Part shown: positions 1-9,123 of the stretch, piece after piece | How positions within the stretch are numbered: position 1 is the stretch's first letter | How the letters are laid out: every line of letters starts with the position of its first letter | Assembly: GCA_022819505.1 (NCBI GenBank) | Contig: JAJEHD010000018.1 | Coordinates: 1 to 64,000, forward strand | Direction: 5' to 3' | Length of the DNA: 64,000 bases | Source of the DNA: Acidimicrobiia bacterium | Lineage (GTDB): Bacteria > Actinomycetota > Acidimicrobiia > Acidimicrobiales > Aldehydirespiratoraceae | The notes under the pieces: model-generated | Database searches by the model: none | Told to the model about the DNA's origin: nothing | The model's input: only the letters and a program-made list of their open reading frames with translations | Translations under genes and position numbers: made by a program

Positions 1-1037
1 AGCCGCCGGGCGGCGTCGTCGAGGCTGCGGTCGGCGCGCCGCGCCGCGGCCCGCGCCTGCTGGGCCACATCGTCGGCGGCGCTGCTGGTGCGGCTCTCGG
101 CCGCGGCCAGGGCACGGCGGCTGCACACCTCGATCCTGCGAGCGGTGGAGTCGAGTTGCTCCAGCCAGCCCTCCACCCGCTGGACCACGGCCCGGGCCGC
201 GGCTGTCGGGGTCGAGCAGGCGGTGTGAGCGGTCTCGTCGGCCACGCTGCGGTCGGTCTCGTGGCCTATGCCGGTGAACACGGGGCGCTCGCACATCGCG
301 ATAGCCCTAGCCACCAGTTCGTGGTCGAAAGCGACCAGGTCGGTTCGGCTGCCGCCGCCTCTTGCCAGCACCACCACATCCACACCGGCGCCGGCCACCG
401 CGCCGATGGCGGCCGCGATCTCGGCGGGCGCGTCGGTGCCCTGCACCCGCGTGTCGATCTCGACGACCTGGAAGGCGAAGCCGCTGGTAGTGAACACCTT
501 CAACATGTCGGCATGGGCGGCGCTGCCGGCTGAGGTGACCAGGCCGACCCGCAGCGGCACCGGTGCCAGGGCGACGCCGGCGTTGCGGCGCAGGATCTGT
601 TCGGCTGCCAGAGCCTTCAGCAGCGCCTCGCGGTCCGCCGCGAGCGCCCCCAAGGTGTGGGCTGGGTCGATGGAGACCATGCGCAACTGGAGCTGTCCCC
701 GCGGCGCGTAGAAGTCGAGCATCCCCTGGATGCGCACGCTCACCCCGTCGACCATGCGTATGGCATCGCCGTGCTGCTTGATGATCGTGTTGACCCGTTC
801 CTTGTCGTCGCGGAACAGCACGACGCTCACCGAGGCCACCGGGGGTGAGCCGGGTTTGGCGTGCTCGGAGCGCTCGACCAGGTCGAAGTAGACGTGCCCG
901 CTGCGAGGCCTCGTGATGCTGTCGATCTCCCCGGACACCCAGACCCCGCTACCGAAGGCTTCGTCCAAGGTCCAGCGAAGAACCTGGGCGAGTTCGCCCA
1001 CCGTCAGGGTCTGGTCGGCGCTGATCTGCGGGTTCAC
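1..1037 (-). CDS. xseA: Exodeoxyribonuclease VII large subunit (partial, C-terminus beyond the window)
   Basis: Large catalytic subunit of exonuclease VII, which degrades single-stranded DNA to oligonucleotides in the cytoplasm together with small XseB subunits. The reverse strand reads from a GTG at 1037 to the left edge without a stop (about 345 codons). It opens with the OB-fold part (TVGELAQVLRW, GHVYFDL) and continues into the catalytic core with the family signatures ARGGGSRTDL, GIGHETDRSVAD and STPTAAARAV, followed by an Ala/Arg-rich helical stretch. The GTG overlaps the stop of the upstream ABC exporter gene by four bases, so the two are probably co-transcribed. xseB would be expected further left, outside the window. 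Confidence 0.93.
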   Translation of the reverse strand, partial: MNPQISADQTLTVGELAQVLRWTLDEAFGSGVWVSGEIDSITRPRSGHVYFDLVERSEHAKPGSPPVASVSVVLFRDDKERVNTIIKQHGDAIRMVDGVSVRIQGMLDFYAPRGQLQLRMVSIDPAHTLGALAADREALLKALAAEQILRRNAGVALAPVPLRVGLVTSAGSAAHADMLKVFTTSGFAFQVVEIDTRVQGTDAPAEIAAAIGAVAGAGVDVVVLARGGGSRTDLVAFDHELVARAIAMCERPVFTGIGHETDRSVADETAHTACSTPTAAARAVVQRVEGWLEQLDSTARRIEVCSRRALAAAESRTSSAADDVAQQARAAARRADRSLDDAARR

Positions 1038-2929
1038 GGCACGGTCTGCTCGGCGGCGACCTCGGCCCGTAGCAGGCCCTCGTACAGCTCGGCGTACAGG
1101 CCGCCGGCCAGGCGCAGCTCCTCGTGGGTGCCCGTTTCCACGATCCTGCCCTCGTCGAGCACGACGATCACATCGGCGTCGACGATGGTCGATAGGCGGT
1201 GTGCCACCACCAGCGATGTGCGCCCCCGCAACGCATCGGTGAGAGCTTCCTGCACCAAGGCCTCGTTCTCGGTGTCGAGATGCGAGGTGGCTTCGTCGAG
1301 GATGACGATGGCCGGGTCCTTGAGCAGCATCCGGGCGATGGCCAGCCGCTGCTTCTCGCCGCCCGACAGCCGGTAGCCCCGCTCACCGACCAACGTGTCG
1401 TAGCCGTCGGGGAGGGCCGCGATCACGTCATGGATGCGGGCGGCGCGGCATGCCTCCACCAGCTGGCTGTCCGCGGCGTCGGGCCGGGCATAGCGCAGGT
1501 TCGAGGCCACCGTGTCGTGGAACAGGTGCGGATCCTGGGTGACGGTCCCGATGGCGGCTCGCAGCGAAGCCTGCGAGAGCCTGCGGACGTCGATGCCGTC
1601 GACCAGTACCGCACCGCCGGTCACGTCGTAGAGCCGGGGCACCAGCGACACCAGCGTGGTCTTGCCCGAGCCCGACGGCCCGACCACCGCCACCATCGAG
1701 CCCGGAGGCATGACCAGGTCGATACCCGACAGAACCTCGACGAGGTCCGCCGGCCCAGTGGCCTCGGGCCCGGCGGTGGCCACCCCCAGCGACTCGGGCG
1801 TCCCGTCGGCCGACGGGTAGGCGAAGTGCACGTCCCGGAACTCGACCCGCCCCTCGGGTCGGTGCAACTCGTCGGCGTCGGGAGCGTCGGTGATCGGATT
1901 GGGCGTGTCGAGCACCTCGAACACCCGCTCGAAGCTCACGAACGCCGACATCACGTCCACCCGGGCGTTGGACAGGCTGGTCAGGGGCACGTAGATGCGC
2001 ACCGTGTACAGGCCCAGCGCAACCAGCGTGCCCGCGGTCAATGCGCCGTCGATGGCGAGATGGCCGCCCAGCCAGTAGACGATGGCGGTTCCCACCGCGC
2101 CGACCAGGGTCAGGGCGATGAGGAAGATCTGCGAGTACATGGCGCTGCGGACGCCGATGTCGCGCACCCGCCCGGCCCGGTCGGAGAAGTCGGCGGCCTC
2201 GTCGTCGTGGCGGCCGAACAGCTTCACCAGCAGCGCGCCGGCCACGTTGAACCGCTCGGTCATGGTGTTGTTCATCGAGGCGTTGAGGTTCATGCCCTCG
2301 CGGGTGATGGCCTGAAGGCCCCGGCCCACCCGCCGGGCGGGCAGCACGAACACCGGCAGGATCACGACCGCCAGCAGCGTGAGACGCCACTCCAGAAGGA
2401 ACATGGTGATGAGCGTCGCGACCAGGGTGATGATGTTGGCCACCACCGTGCCCAGCGTGCCGGTGAAGGCCCGCTGGGCCCCGATGACGTCGTTGTTAAG
2501 CCGGCTCACCAGGGTGCCGGTCTGGGTACGGGTGAAGAACGCCAGCGGCATGCGCTGCACCTGGTCGAACAGCCGCAGCCGCAGATCGAAGATCAGGCCC
2601 TCACCGATGCCGGAGCTGAGCCGGCGCCCTGCCAGCGACAGCAGCGCCTCGCCCGCCGCCGCGGCGAGCAGCACGGCGAACAGCACGTTCAGATAGCCGC
2701 CGTCGCCGGTGGCGATGGCCGAGTCGAAGATCTCCCGGATCACCAGCGGCGGCAGCAGTCCCAGGAACGTGGCGGCGACAGTGGTGACGATGAACGCAGC
2801 GATCGAGGCCCGGTACGGGCGGGCGAACCCCCACACCCGGCGGCGGGTGCCGGCCGTGATCGTCTTGCCCTTCAAGCCGGAGCGGTCGGCCGCCATGGAG
2901 TGCATGACTCCCCACGCGGTCATCATCAC
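1034..2929 (-). CDS. ABC exporter, fused membrane and ATPase domains
   Basis: Half-transporter of the multidrug/lipid exporter type, expected to work as a dimer in the cytoplasmic membrane. In the 631-residue product, about residues 35-330 form the six-helix exporter domain and the ATPase domain follows. It has Walker A GPSGSGKT (417-424), signature LSGGE (521-525), Walker B AIVILDEA (540-547) and the H-loop VVAHRLSTI. All catalytic motifs are intact. The substrate cannot be read from sequence. The start is uncertain because M1-M3, M9 and M12 are all possible. It overlaps xseA by four bases (GTGA). The upstream neighbour pncBA is divergent, so 2930-3005 should hold two promoters. Confidence 0.92.
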   Translation of the reverse strand: MMMTAWGVMHSMAADRSGLKGKTITAGTRRRVWGFARPYRASIAAFIVTTVAATFLGLLPPLVIREIFDSAIATGDGGYLNVLFAVLLAAAAGEALLSLAGRRLSSGIGEGLIFDLRLRLFDQVQRMPLAFFTRTQTGTLVSRLNNDVIGAQRAFTGTLGTVVANIITLVATLITMFLLEWRLTLLAVVILPVFVLPARRVGRGLQAITREGMNLNASMNNTMTERFNVAGALLVKLFGRHDDEAADFSDRAGRVRDIGVRSAMYSQIFLIALTLVGAVGTAIVYWLGGHLAIDGALTAGTLVALGLYTVRIYVPLTSLSNARVDVMSAFVSFERVFEVLDTPNPITDAPDADELHRPEGRVEFRDVHFAYPSADGTPESLGVATAGPEATGPADLVEVLSGIDLVMPPGSMVAVVGPSGSGKTTLVSLVPRLYDVTGGAVLVDGIDVRRLSQASLRAAIGTVTQDPHLFHDTVASNLRYARPDAADSQLVEACRAARIHDVIAALPDGYDTLVGERGYRLSGGEKQRLAIARMLLKDPAIVILDEATSHLDTENEALVQEALTDALRGRTSLVVAHRLSTIVDADVIVVLDEGRIVETGTHEELRLAGGLYAELYEGLLRAEVAAEQTVP

Positions 2930-3005
2930 AGCGGAGCCTACGGACCGTGCCAGGACTAGCGCCTGCGGGCGGTCACGGACCGTGATGGCCTGTAGCGTTT
3001 GAGTC

Positions 3006-4997
3006 GTGGATCGCGGTGCCTCCGTGGCCCTGAAGACGGACCACTACGAGATCACCATGGTGGCCTCGGCCCTCCAGTCCGGGATCGCCGAGCGCCGTGC
3101 GGTGTTCGAGGCGTTCGCCCGGCGGCTGCCGGCGGGCCGGGCCTACGGCGTCGTCGCCGGCGTGAACCGGGTCATCGACGCGATCGAGCGCTTCCGTTTC
3201 GACGAGGCGACGGTCGAGCACCTCATGAGTGCGGGTGTGGTGGCGGACGCCGAGGTGGCCGACTGGCTGCGCTCGTACCGCTTCGGCGGCGACGTGACCG
3301 GCTATCCCGACGGGGAGCTCTTCTTCCCGTACTCGCCGGTACTGACGGTGGAGGGCGGCTTCGCGGAGTGCGTGGTGCTCGAAACGGTCGTGCTGTCGAT
3401 CCTCAACTACGACTGCGCGGTGGCGTCGGCCGCGGCCCGGGTGCGCGACGTCGCCAACGACCGCCTGCTCATCGAGGGCGGCAGCCGTCGCGCCGACCCC
3501 GACGCCGCGGTGGCCGCGGCCCGGGCCGCCCATATCGGCGGGTTCGACACCACCTCCAACCTGGAGGCGGGCCGGCGCTACGGCATCCCCACGGGTGGCA
3601 CAACCGCCCACGCTTTCGTGCTGGCCCACCCTGACGAGAGGAGTGCGTTCGCGGCTCAGCGCGACGCCCTAGGCACGGGCTCCACGTATCTGGTCGACAC
3701 CTTCGACGTGCTGGAAGGCATCCGCCGGGCGGTGGAGGTGGTGGGCCCGGACATCGGCGCGGTACGCATCGACAGCGGCAACCTGCTCGCGGCCAGCATC
3801 CGGGCCCGGGCCCTGCTCGACGCCCTCGGCGCGGAGGGCTGCCGCATCGTGGCCTCCGGGGACTTGGATGAGTTCAAGATCGCCGAACTGGAGGAGGCCG
3901 CCGCGCCCATCGACGCCTACCTGGTGGGCACCAGCATGGTCACCGGCTCGGGCCATCCCACCGCGTCGGTGGTCTACAAGCTGGTCGCTATCGGCGACTC
4001 CGCCGGAGCGGGCGCGCCCCTGCGAGCCGTTGGGAAACTCTCGCCGGGCAAGATCACTGTGGGCGGGCGCAAGGTGGTGCATCGCACCGTGGATCGGTCG
4101 GGCTTCTGGATCGCGGAGGTGCTGTCGCCGGTGGGCGCGGCCGCGGCCGGGGCGGACACTCACGATCCCCAGGTGGTGCTGGTATCGGGCGGCGAACGGG
4201 CCTGGCAGGACGACCCGGTGGAGGCTCGCCGCCGCTGCGCGGCGCGCCGGCGCGGCCTGCGGCCCGAGGACCGGGTTCCCCATCCCCGCCGGTCGCCGGC
4301 CATCCCCACCGAATGGGTGGGAATGGAGTCGCCCGCTGCGACAGAATCTGCCAACGGAGAGCAAGGGCAGCCCGCGCCGTCGGGGCTGGCGCGGCTGGCT
4401 GGGAAGGGAGGAGCCGACATGTCCAGAGCTCTGATCATCGTCGACGTGCAGAACGACTTCTGCGAGGGCGGTTCGCTGGCTGTGGAGGGAGGGCATGCGG
4501 TGGCTGCCTCCATCACTGGCCTGGTGGGCCTCGATCGGGCCGAGGGCGGCTACAGCTATGTCGTCGCGTCCAAGGACTGGCACATCGATCCCGGCCAGCA
4601 CTTCGCTGCGCCCGGTACCAACCCCGACTTCGTGACCTCGTGGCCGGTCCACTGCGCGGCCGGCACCCAGGGCGCCGCGTTCTCGCCCAGCCTGCAGGTG
4701 GCTCTGGACGAGGTGTTCCTCAAGGGCCAGTACAGCAACGGCTACAGCAGCTTCGAGGGAGTCGCCGGATCCAGCGAGGGTGTGGGCCTGCGGGACTGGC
4801 TCGCCGAGCGGGGCGTGGAGGCCGTGGACGTCGTAGGCATCGCCACCGACTACTGCGTGCGGGCCACCGCCCTCGACGCGGCTGCGGCCGGGTTCGACAC
4901 GTCGGTGCTGGTGGCCCACTGCGCCGGGGTCGCCCCCGACTCCTCAGCGACCGCTCTGGAGGAGATGGCCGCCGCCGGGGTGGCGATCATCGGCTGA
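3006..4997 (+). CDS. pncB-pncA: Nicotinate phosphoribosyltransferase-nicotinamidase fusion
   Basis: One reading frame of 663 codons covers two consecutive steps of NAD salvage: nicotinamide to nicotinate (PncA) and nicotinate to NaMN (PncB). Residues 1 to about 436 are a full nicotinate phosphoribosyltransferase (TDHYEITM near the start, GGFDTTSN, RIDSGN, SGDLDE, VGTSM, ending SPAIPTEWV). A linker of about 35 residues rich in Ala/Gly/Pro follows. From codon 472 it is a complete nicotinamidase: catalytic Asp in VDVQNDF, Lys in ASKDWH with metal-binding Asp/His, and nucleophilic Cys in ATDYCVRA. A strong Shine-Dalgarno precedes the ATG at 4419, so PncA may also be made alone. The start could be GTG 3006 or GTG 3024. 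Both family assignments are firm; whether the fusion is made is inference. Confidence 0.93.
   Translation: MDRGASVALKTDHYEITMVASALQSGIAERRAVFEAFARRLPAGRAYGVVAGVNRVIDAIERFRFDEATVEHLMSAGVVADAEVADWLRSYRFGGDVTGYPDGELFFPYSPVLTVEGGFAECVVLETVVLSILNYDCAVASAAARVRDVANDRLLIEGGSRRADPDAAVAAARAAHIGGFDTTSNLEAGRRYGIPTGGTTAHAFVLAHPDERSAFAAQRDALGTGSTYLVDTFDVLEGIRRAVEVVGPDIGAVRIDSGNLLAASIRARALLDALGAEGCRIVASGDLDEFKIAELEEAAAPIDAYLVGTSMVTGSGHPTASVVYKLVAIGDSAGAGAPLRAVGKLSPGKITVGGRKVVHRTVDRSGFWIAEVLSPVGAAAAGADTHDPQVVLVSGGERAWQDDPVEARRRCAARRRGLRPEDRVPHPRRSPAIPTEWVGMESPAATESANGEQGQPAPSGLARLAGKGGADMSRALIIVDVQNDFCEGGSLAVEGGHAVAASITGLVGLDRAEGGYSYVVASKDWHIDPGQHFAAPGTNPDFVTSWPVHCAAGTQGAAFSPSLQVALDEVFLKGQYSNGYSSFEGVAGSSEGVGLRDWLAERGVEAVDVVGIATDYCVRATALDAAAAGFDTSVLVAHCAGVAPDSSATALEEMAAAGVAIIG
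4407..4421 (+). promoter_or_regulatory. Internal ribosome-binding site and start codon for PncA
   Basis: GGAGGA at 4407-4412 lies six bases before ATG 4419, inside the continuous pncB-pncA frame. This is one of the best Shine-Dalgarno matches in the window. It supports separate translation of the 192-residue nicotinamidase even though no stop codon separates the two domains. Confidence 0.7.
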
Positions 4998-5088
4998 ACC
5001 CGCTCGGTCCTCCGGCTGTGGCCCGGTTCGGGATTCTCGGGTTGGTTGTGGTGGCTGGGAGACACAGAAGTCTCCCGAGATTCTGCGC

Positions 5089-6261
5089 TCAGGCGACGGC
5101 GGCTTCGAGCTGGTCGCGGGTCAGGTCTATGCCGAATCCAGGGGCGTCGCTGGGCACCAGCCAGCCGTCGGTGGGCAGGGCCATGCCGGGGGTGGAGCGC
5201 CAGGCGCCCATCAGCGACTCGCCGGGCCCGCAGCCCAAGAACATCTCCGCCCAGCGGTTGCCGGGCAGTCCGTGGCAGAGGTGCTGGCCGTAGGAGTCGT
5301 TGCAGCCGCCGTGCACGGCCAGCTCGATGCCAGCCGCGGCCGCGATGGCCGCGATCTTGAGCACGGCGGTGGCGCCGCCCACCCATTGGACGTCGGGCTG
5401 CATCACGTCGACGAGCCGCTGCTCGGCCGCGTGGGCGAAGGTGCGGTCGGTGTACCAGCGCTCCCCGGTGGCCAGCATCTGCGAGGGCAGGCGGCGGCGG
5501 ACCTCTGCGTAGCCACCCCAGTCGTCGGGCTGGGCGTAGTCCTCGATCCAGGTCAGGCGGTAGGGGGCGAGGGCATCGCCGAGCCGCACTGTGTAGGACG
5601 CGTCGTGCACCGCCCAGCAGTCGAGCATGATGTCGGCGTCGGTCCCCAACTCCGAGCGGGCCTCGGCCACCTGCCGCTCGGTCTGCTCGATGCCGGCGGT
5701 GGCCGCGGCCGGGCCGACGGTGCAGGCCAGCTTGAAGGCCTCGAAGCCCCGGTCGCGCGGGTCGTCCAGGTCGTTGCTGGTGGCGTAGCAGCGGGTGCGG
5801 TCCCGGGCCGGGCCGCCGATGAGCTCGTACACGGGCACGCCCAGGATCCTGCCCTTTAGGTCCCAAAGGGCGAGGTCCACCGCGCTTACTGCGAACGAGG
5901 CGATCCCGGACGCGCCGAAGGCGCTGTTGGCGGAGCGCATCATCATGTTCCAGAGCTTCTCGGTGGCCAGGGCCGGCTCGCCGGTAAGCATCGGGCCGAA
6001 GAAGTCGTTGATGATCGGCACCACCGGGCCGGCCTGGCTGGTCATGCCCACGCCGTAGGTGCCGTCCGACGCGGTGGCCACACACACGACTTCGCCCCAG
6101 GGCGGCGAGAAGCGCTCGGCCTGGCCGGCGAAGGCCTGGTCGTACGACAGCGGGTGCATGAGACCCCACGGGTCCCAGGAGGCCGGGCTGGCCTGCGGCC
6201 GCCCGAGCACCTCGGGATGGCGCAGGGGCGCGGCCGCGATCTCAGCGACGGTAGGCGTCAT
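5089..6261 (-). CDS. Enolase-superfamily dehydratase, rhamnonate dehydratase-like
   Basis: A 390-residue member of the mandelate racemase/muconate lactonizing enzyme group, which abstracts the proton alpha to a carboxylate using a Mg ion. Likely metal ligands are D214 (IMLDCW), E240 (TWIEDY) and E267 (ATGERW). H317 in AVHGG is the probable general base. The segment VMQPDVQWVGG and the absence of an obvious Lys-x-Lys pair after strand two resemble L-rhamnonate dehydratases, so a sugar acid is the probable substrate. No sugar transporter or aldolase is adjacent, so the pathway is unknown. It converges on pncBA and is separate from the peroxiredoxin gene upstream. Confidence 0.85.
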   Translation of the reverse strand: MTPTVAEIAAAPLRHPEVLGRPQASPASWDPWGLMHPLSYDQAFAGQAERFSPPWGEVVCVATASDGTYGVGMTSQAGPVVPIINDFFGPMLTGEPALATEKLWNMMMRSANSAFGASGIASFAVSAVDLALWDLKGRILGVPVYELIGGPARDRTRCYATSNDLDDPRDRGFEAFKLACTVGPAAATAGIEQTERQVAEARSELGTDADIMLDCWAVHDASYTVRLGDALAPYRLTWIEDYAQPDDWGGYAEVRRRLPSQMLATGERWYTDRTFAHAAEQRLVDVMQPDVQWVGGATAVLKIAAIAAAAGIELAVHGGCNDSYGQHLCHGLPGNRWAEMFLGCGPGESLMGAWRSTPGMALPTDGWLVPSDAPGFGIDLTRDQLEAAVA

Positions 6262-6370
6262 CGTCCGGCAGCGTAGGAGAGTGCGGGTGCCGGCGCCCCG
6301 CCTACGGATCTACCTGCGATCATCCACCTGTGCGGTGGATTCTTGACAGAAGCTCGTTCCGGGTGGCCGG

Positions 6371-7033
6371 TCAGGCGCCGGGCTGAGGGACGATCCGCAG
6401 GTAGGGGAGCGGTGCCTCCCAGCCGTCCGGGTACTTCTCGGCCGCGGCCTCGTTGGAGACGGCCGGGACGATGATCACGTCCTCGCCCTGGTTCCAGTTG
6501 GCCGGGGTGGCCACCTGCTCGTGGGCGGTGAGCTGGACCGAGTCGAGCAGGCGCAGGATCTCGGCGAAGTTGCGGCCGGTGGTCATCGGGTAGGTGAGGG
6601 ACGCCTTGATCTTCTTGTCGGGGCCGATGATGAACACCGAGCGGGCGGTGGCGTTGTCGGCCGCGGTGCGGCCCTCAGACGTGTCGCCGGCGTCGGCCGG
6701 GAGCATGTCGTAGAGCTTCACCACGTTGAGCCCGGGGTCGCCGATCAGCGGGTAGTTGAGGGCGTTGCCGGTGGCGGTCTCGATGTCGGCGGACCAGCCG
6801 TGGTGGTCGCTCACACCGTCGACGCTGATGCCGATGATCTTGCAGTTGCGGGCGGCGAACTCCGACTTCAGGCCGGCCACCGCGCCCAGCTCGGTGGTGC
6901 AGACCGGGGTGAAGTCCTTCGGGTGGGAGAACAGCAGCGCCCATCCGTCGCCGATCCACTCATGGAAGTTGATCTCTCCCTCGGTGGTGTCGGCATTGAA
7001 GTCAGGAGCGGTGTCGTTGATGCGTAGGCCCAT
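6371..7033 (-). CDS. 1-Cys peroxiredoxin (Prx6-type, AhpC/TSA superfamily)
   Basis: Thiol peroxidase reducing hydrogen peroxide, organic peroxides or peroxynitrite in the cytoplasm. The 220-residue length and the long C-terminal domain (HEQVATPANW, GEDVIIVPAVS) are those of the Prx6 subfamily. The peroxidatic site is PKDFTPVCTTE with T42 and C45. No clear resolving cysteine is visible in the C-terminal domain, which suits a 1-Cys mechanism; mycothiol is a plausible reductant because mshA is in this window (inference). The gene stands alone. A 26-bp near-perfect palindrome about 50 bp before its start is the obvious candidate operator. Confidence 0.93.
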   Translation of the reverse strand: MGLRINDTAPDFNADTTEGEINFHEWIGDGWALLFSHPKDFTPVCTTELGAVAGLKSEFAARNCKIIGISVDGVSDHHGWSADIETATGNALNYPLIGDPGLNVVKLYDMLPADAGDTSEGRTAADNATARSVFIIGPDKKIKASLTYPMTTGRNFAEILRLLDSVQLTAHEQVATPANWNQGEDVIIVPAVSNEAAAEKYPDGWEAPLPYLRIVPQPGA

Positions 7034-7081
7034 GTGGCTACCTCCGATATTGGCGGACTGTTCACAGGCTAGCCACCCATG

Positions 7082-7107
7082 CTGACTATTCCGACCGGAT
7101 TAGTCAG
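7082..7107. promoter_or_regulatory. 26-bp palindrome upstream of the peroxiredoxin gene, candidate operator
   Basis: Arms CTGACTA (7082-7088) and TAGTCAG (7101-7107) are exact inverted repeats. The inner TCCG and CGGA also pair, leaving one mismatched pair and a two-base centre. It lies 49-74 bp before the start of the divergent peroxiredoxin gene, where a redox-responsive repressor could bind. The regulator is not in the window. Confidence 0.55.
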
Positions 7108-7319
7108 GAATCATCGCACGGTGAGCCGAACTCCTCGTTTTGCGGGCCTTCGGGCTGCGTTATCTGACACCACGGTTCCGTATGTCTCGATCGGTTGCCT
7201 GGAGGAGCGAGCGGCAGCCGAGCGCGGCAGGGACCCCCTCTCATGTCCCGGCGGCTAGCGAAATGTGGTAGGCACTATCATCAACAGGTGGGCGAGGCCC
7301 AGCACAGTGGGGGAACCAG

Positions 7320-8723
7320 ATGAACAAGTCGTCCACAGGGAAGAGGCGCCTGACAGCCATCCTGCTAGCTGCAGGGGTCATCGGAGCGCTTACAGCCACT
7401 GCCGTCGCTCAGAGCCAGCGGTTTCCGGACGTGCCGCCCGATCACTACGCCTATGAGGCTGTCGAATGGGCTGCTGAGGTCGGGATAACGACCGGCTACA
7501 CCGACGGCACCTTCAAGCCGCATCAGCCTCTCAGCAAACGCCACGCGGTGGTGTTCATGGAGCGTTACTACGACGAAATCCTCCAAGCCGAAGAGTCAGA
7601 GGACTTCACTCGCGGCGACATGATGGTGCTGCTCAAAGCCATCAACGACGGCGTTGGCCGCGACGGCACCGGTACGGGCACCACATCGGCGCTACCCGGC
7701 GAGGGCGTCTCGGTCACGATGGCTCGGGCCGACTGGACGAGTGGATACTTTCAGGCTCAGGTCTACAAGCTGATGCTTGAGGAGCTCGGCTATGACGTGT
7801 CCGAGCCGTCCGAGACGGAGCTTGGCCCGCAGTTGGCGTACCTGGCAATGGCGCAGGGCGACGTCGATTTCTGGGCGAACAGCTGGTATCCGGGCCACGA
7901 CGCGTGGTGGGCGCTGGAGCTGCCGGACGGCTCAACCGTTGGTGACCACATCGAGAAGGTCGGCCGGGTGTTCCGCGGCGGCGGTCTGCAGGGTCTGTTG
8001 ATCACCAAGTCGGTGGCCGATGAGTACGGCATCACGCACCTCGATCAGCTCAACGACGATCCCGATATCCGGGCTCTGTTCGACTCCGACGGCGACGGCG
8101 TGGCCGAGTTCTACGGCTGCCAGGAGAACTGGACCTGTGACGACATGATGGAGAGCATGATCGCATTCAACGGATGGCGGCACCTTGAGCAGAAGGTCGC
8201 TGGCTATGACGCCATGTTCGCGGAGGCGGCGACCAAGGCCAATGCTGGAGAGCCGGCTGTGATCTACACCTGGACGCCATCGGCCTACATCGCCCATCTT
8301 CGCCCGGGTGACAACGTGTACTGGCTGGCGATGGAGAACGTACTCGACGACTCGAACCCGCTGGGCCTCGAGGGCGGCGAGCAGTTCGATCAGAGGTACT
8401 GGGCCGGCACGACCGATCCCGTCGAGCTCGACATCCCGGCCGAGCAGTGCCCGGCGCGGGCTACCGCCGACTTCTGCCAGCTCGGTTGGGTGCCGGCGGA
8501 TATCCAGGTGACGGCCAACACGGCTTGGCTGAAGGCGAATCCGGCTGCGGCTGAACTGCTGAGGGTGGCGAAGCTGACGGTGATCGACGTGTCGCTCGCC
8601 ACCGTCGAGATCCACGGCGGCAAGAACAGCCAGACCGAGATCGCCCGCCTGGCCGCCAAATGGATCGCCGACAATCGGGCCAAGGTCGATGAGTGGATTG
8701 CCGCAGCGATCGCCGCGGCCTAA
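7320..8723 (+). CDS. SLH-domain glycine betaine/proline-type substrate-binding protein
   Basis: Secreted 467-residue protein. Residues 1-30 form a signal peptide (basic start, hydrophobic core, AVAQ). Residues about 33-80 are one S-layer-homology repeat (FPDVPPDHYAYEAVEWAAEVGITTGYTDG is its range), and the rest is an OpuAC/ProX-type binding domain for compatible solutes (GYFQAQVYKLMLEELGY, WANSWYPGHD, YTWTPSAY). A ProX domain normally feeds an ABC permease, but no permease or ATPase gene lies on either side. The SLH repeat suggests attachment to the cell wall rather than a lipid anchor, and no lipobox cysteine is seen. It lies just left of the Fic-ATPase island. Confidence 0.85.
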   Translation: MNKSSTGKRRLTAILLAAGVIGALTATAVAQSQRFPDVPPDHYAYEAVEWAAEVGITTGYTDGTFKPHQPLSKRHAVVFMERYYDEILQAEESEDFTRGDMMVLLKAINDGVGRDGTGTGTTSALPGEGVSVTMARADWTSGYFQAQVYKLMLEELGYDVSEPSETELGPQLAYLAMAQGDVDFWANSWYPGHDAWWALELPDGSTVGDHIEKVGRVFRGGGLQGLLITKSVADEYGITHLDQLNDDPDIRALFDSDGDGVAEFYGCQENWTCDDMMESMIAFNGWRHLEQKVAGYDAMFAEAATKANAGEPAVIYTWTPSAYIAHLRPGDNVYWLAMENVLDDSNPLGLEGGEQFDQRYWAGTTDPVELDIPAEQCPARATADFCQLGWVPADIQVTANTAWLKANPAAAELLRVAKLTVIDVSLATVEIHGGKNSQTEIARLAAKWIADNRAKVDEWIAAAIAAA

Positions 8724-8908
8724 GGGCGCACAGTTCGTACAGTTCAACGAGGAACGGGAGACTAGGGGTCGCCCGGAACGTAGGGCTCCGGCGGTTGGGC
8801 GGGGTCACCCGCCTCCGCGCGGCCGCCTTGATCCTCGGGCGAACTCTGCGGGAGAGAACGGCTCGACCACATGGTCGACGCGGGCGTCAGAGAACGCAGA
8901 GGTCGGTT

Positions 8909-8921
8909 AGCGGAGAGTATG
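8909..8921. repeat. Candidate left attachment site (attL-like), 13-bp direct repeat
   Basis: AGCGGAGAGTATG is identical to 12612-12624, which is the 3' end of tRNA-Ser(CGA) plus two flanking bases. The two copies bracket about 3.7 kb holding fic and two ATPase genes. Integrating elements typically leave such a copy of a tRNA 3' end at the far boundary. Confidence 0.55.
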
Positions 8922-9123
8922 CCGACGACAGATCGACCGAATCGGAGGCCGCGGCCGCGGATCGCGGACTTCGCGCAGGGGACGGCGGCCGTCAGCCGTC
9001 GGCGGCCCGCCGTCTACAGGGTCCATCGACGGCGCCCCCGCAGGCCACCGCGCCCAGCGTCTCACCCCTGCATCAAGGATCCCCACGTGCGGACCTAGCT
9101 GGGTTCCATACTAATCGCACACT

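Noticed and set aside
1199..2959. 586-codon forward frame antisense to the ABC exporter
   Set aside because: Composition is His/Gln/Arg/Gly-rich with no domain; a shadow of the real gene.
3669..4919. 416-codon reverse frame under pncB-pncA
   Set aside because: No recognisable domain and poor residue composition; antisense shadow.
7108..7319. A promoter for the SLH-ProX gene
   Set aside because: Possible boxes (TTGCCT, TATCAT) are too far apart to form one promoter; none is asserted.
8871..9098. 75-codon frame left of fic
   Set aside because: Arg/Pro-rich, no start signal, no similarity; treated as non-coding.
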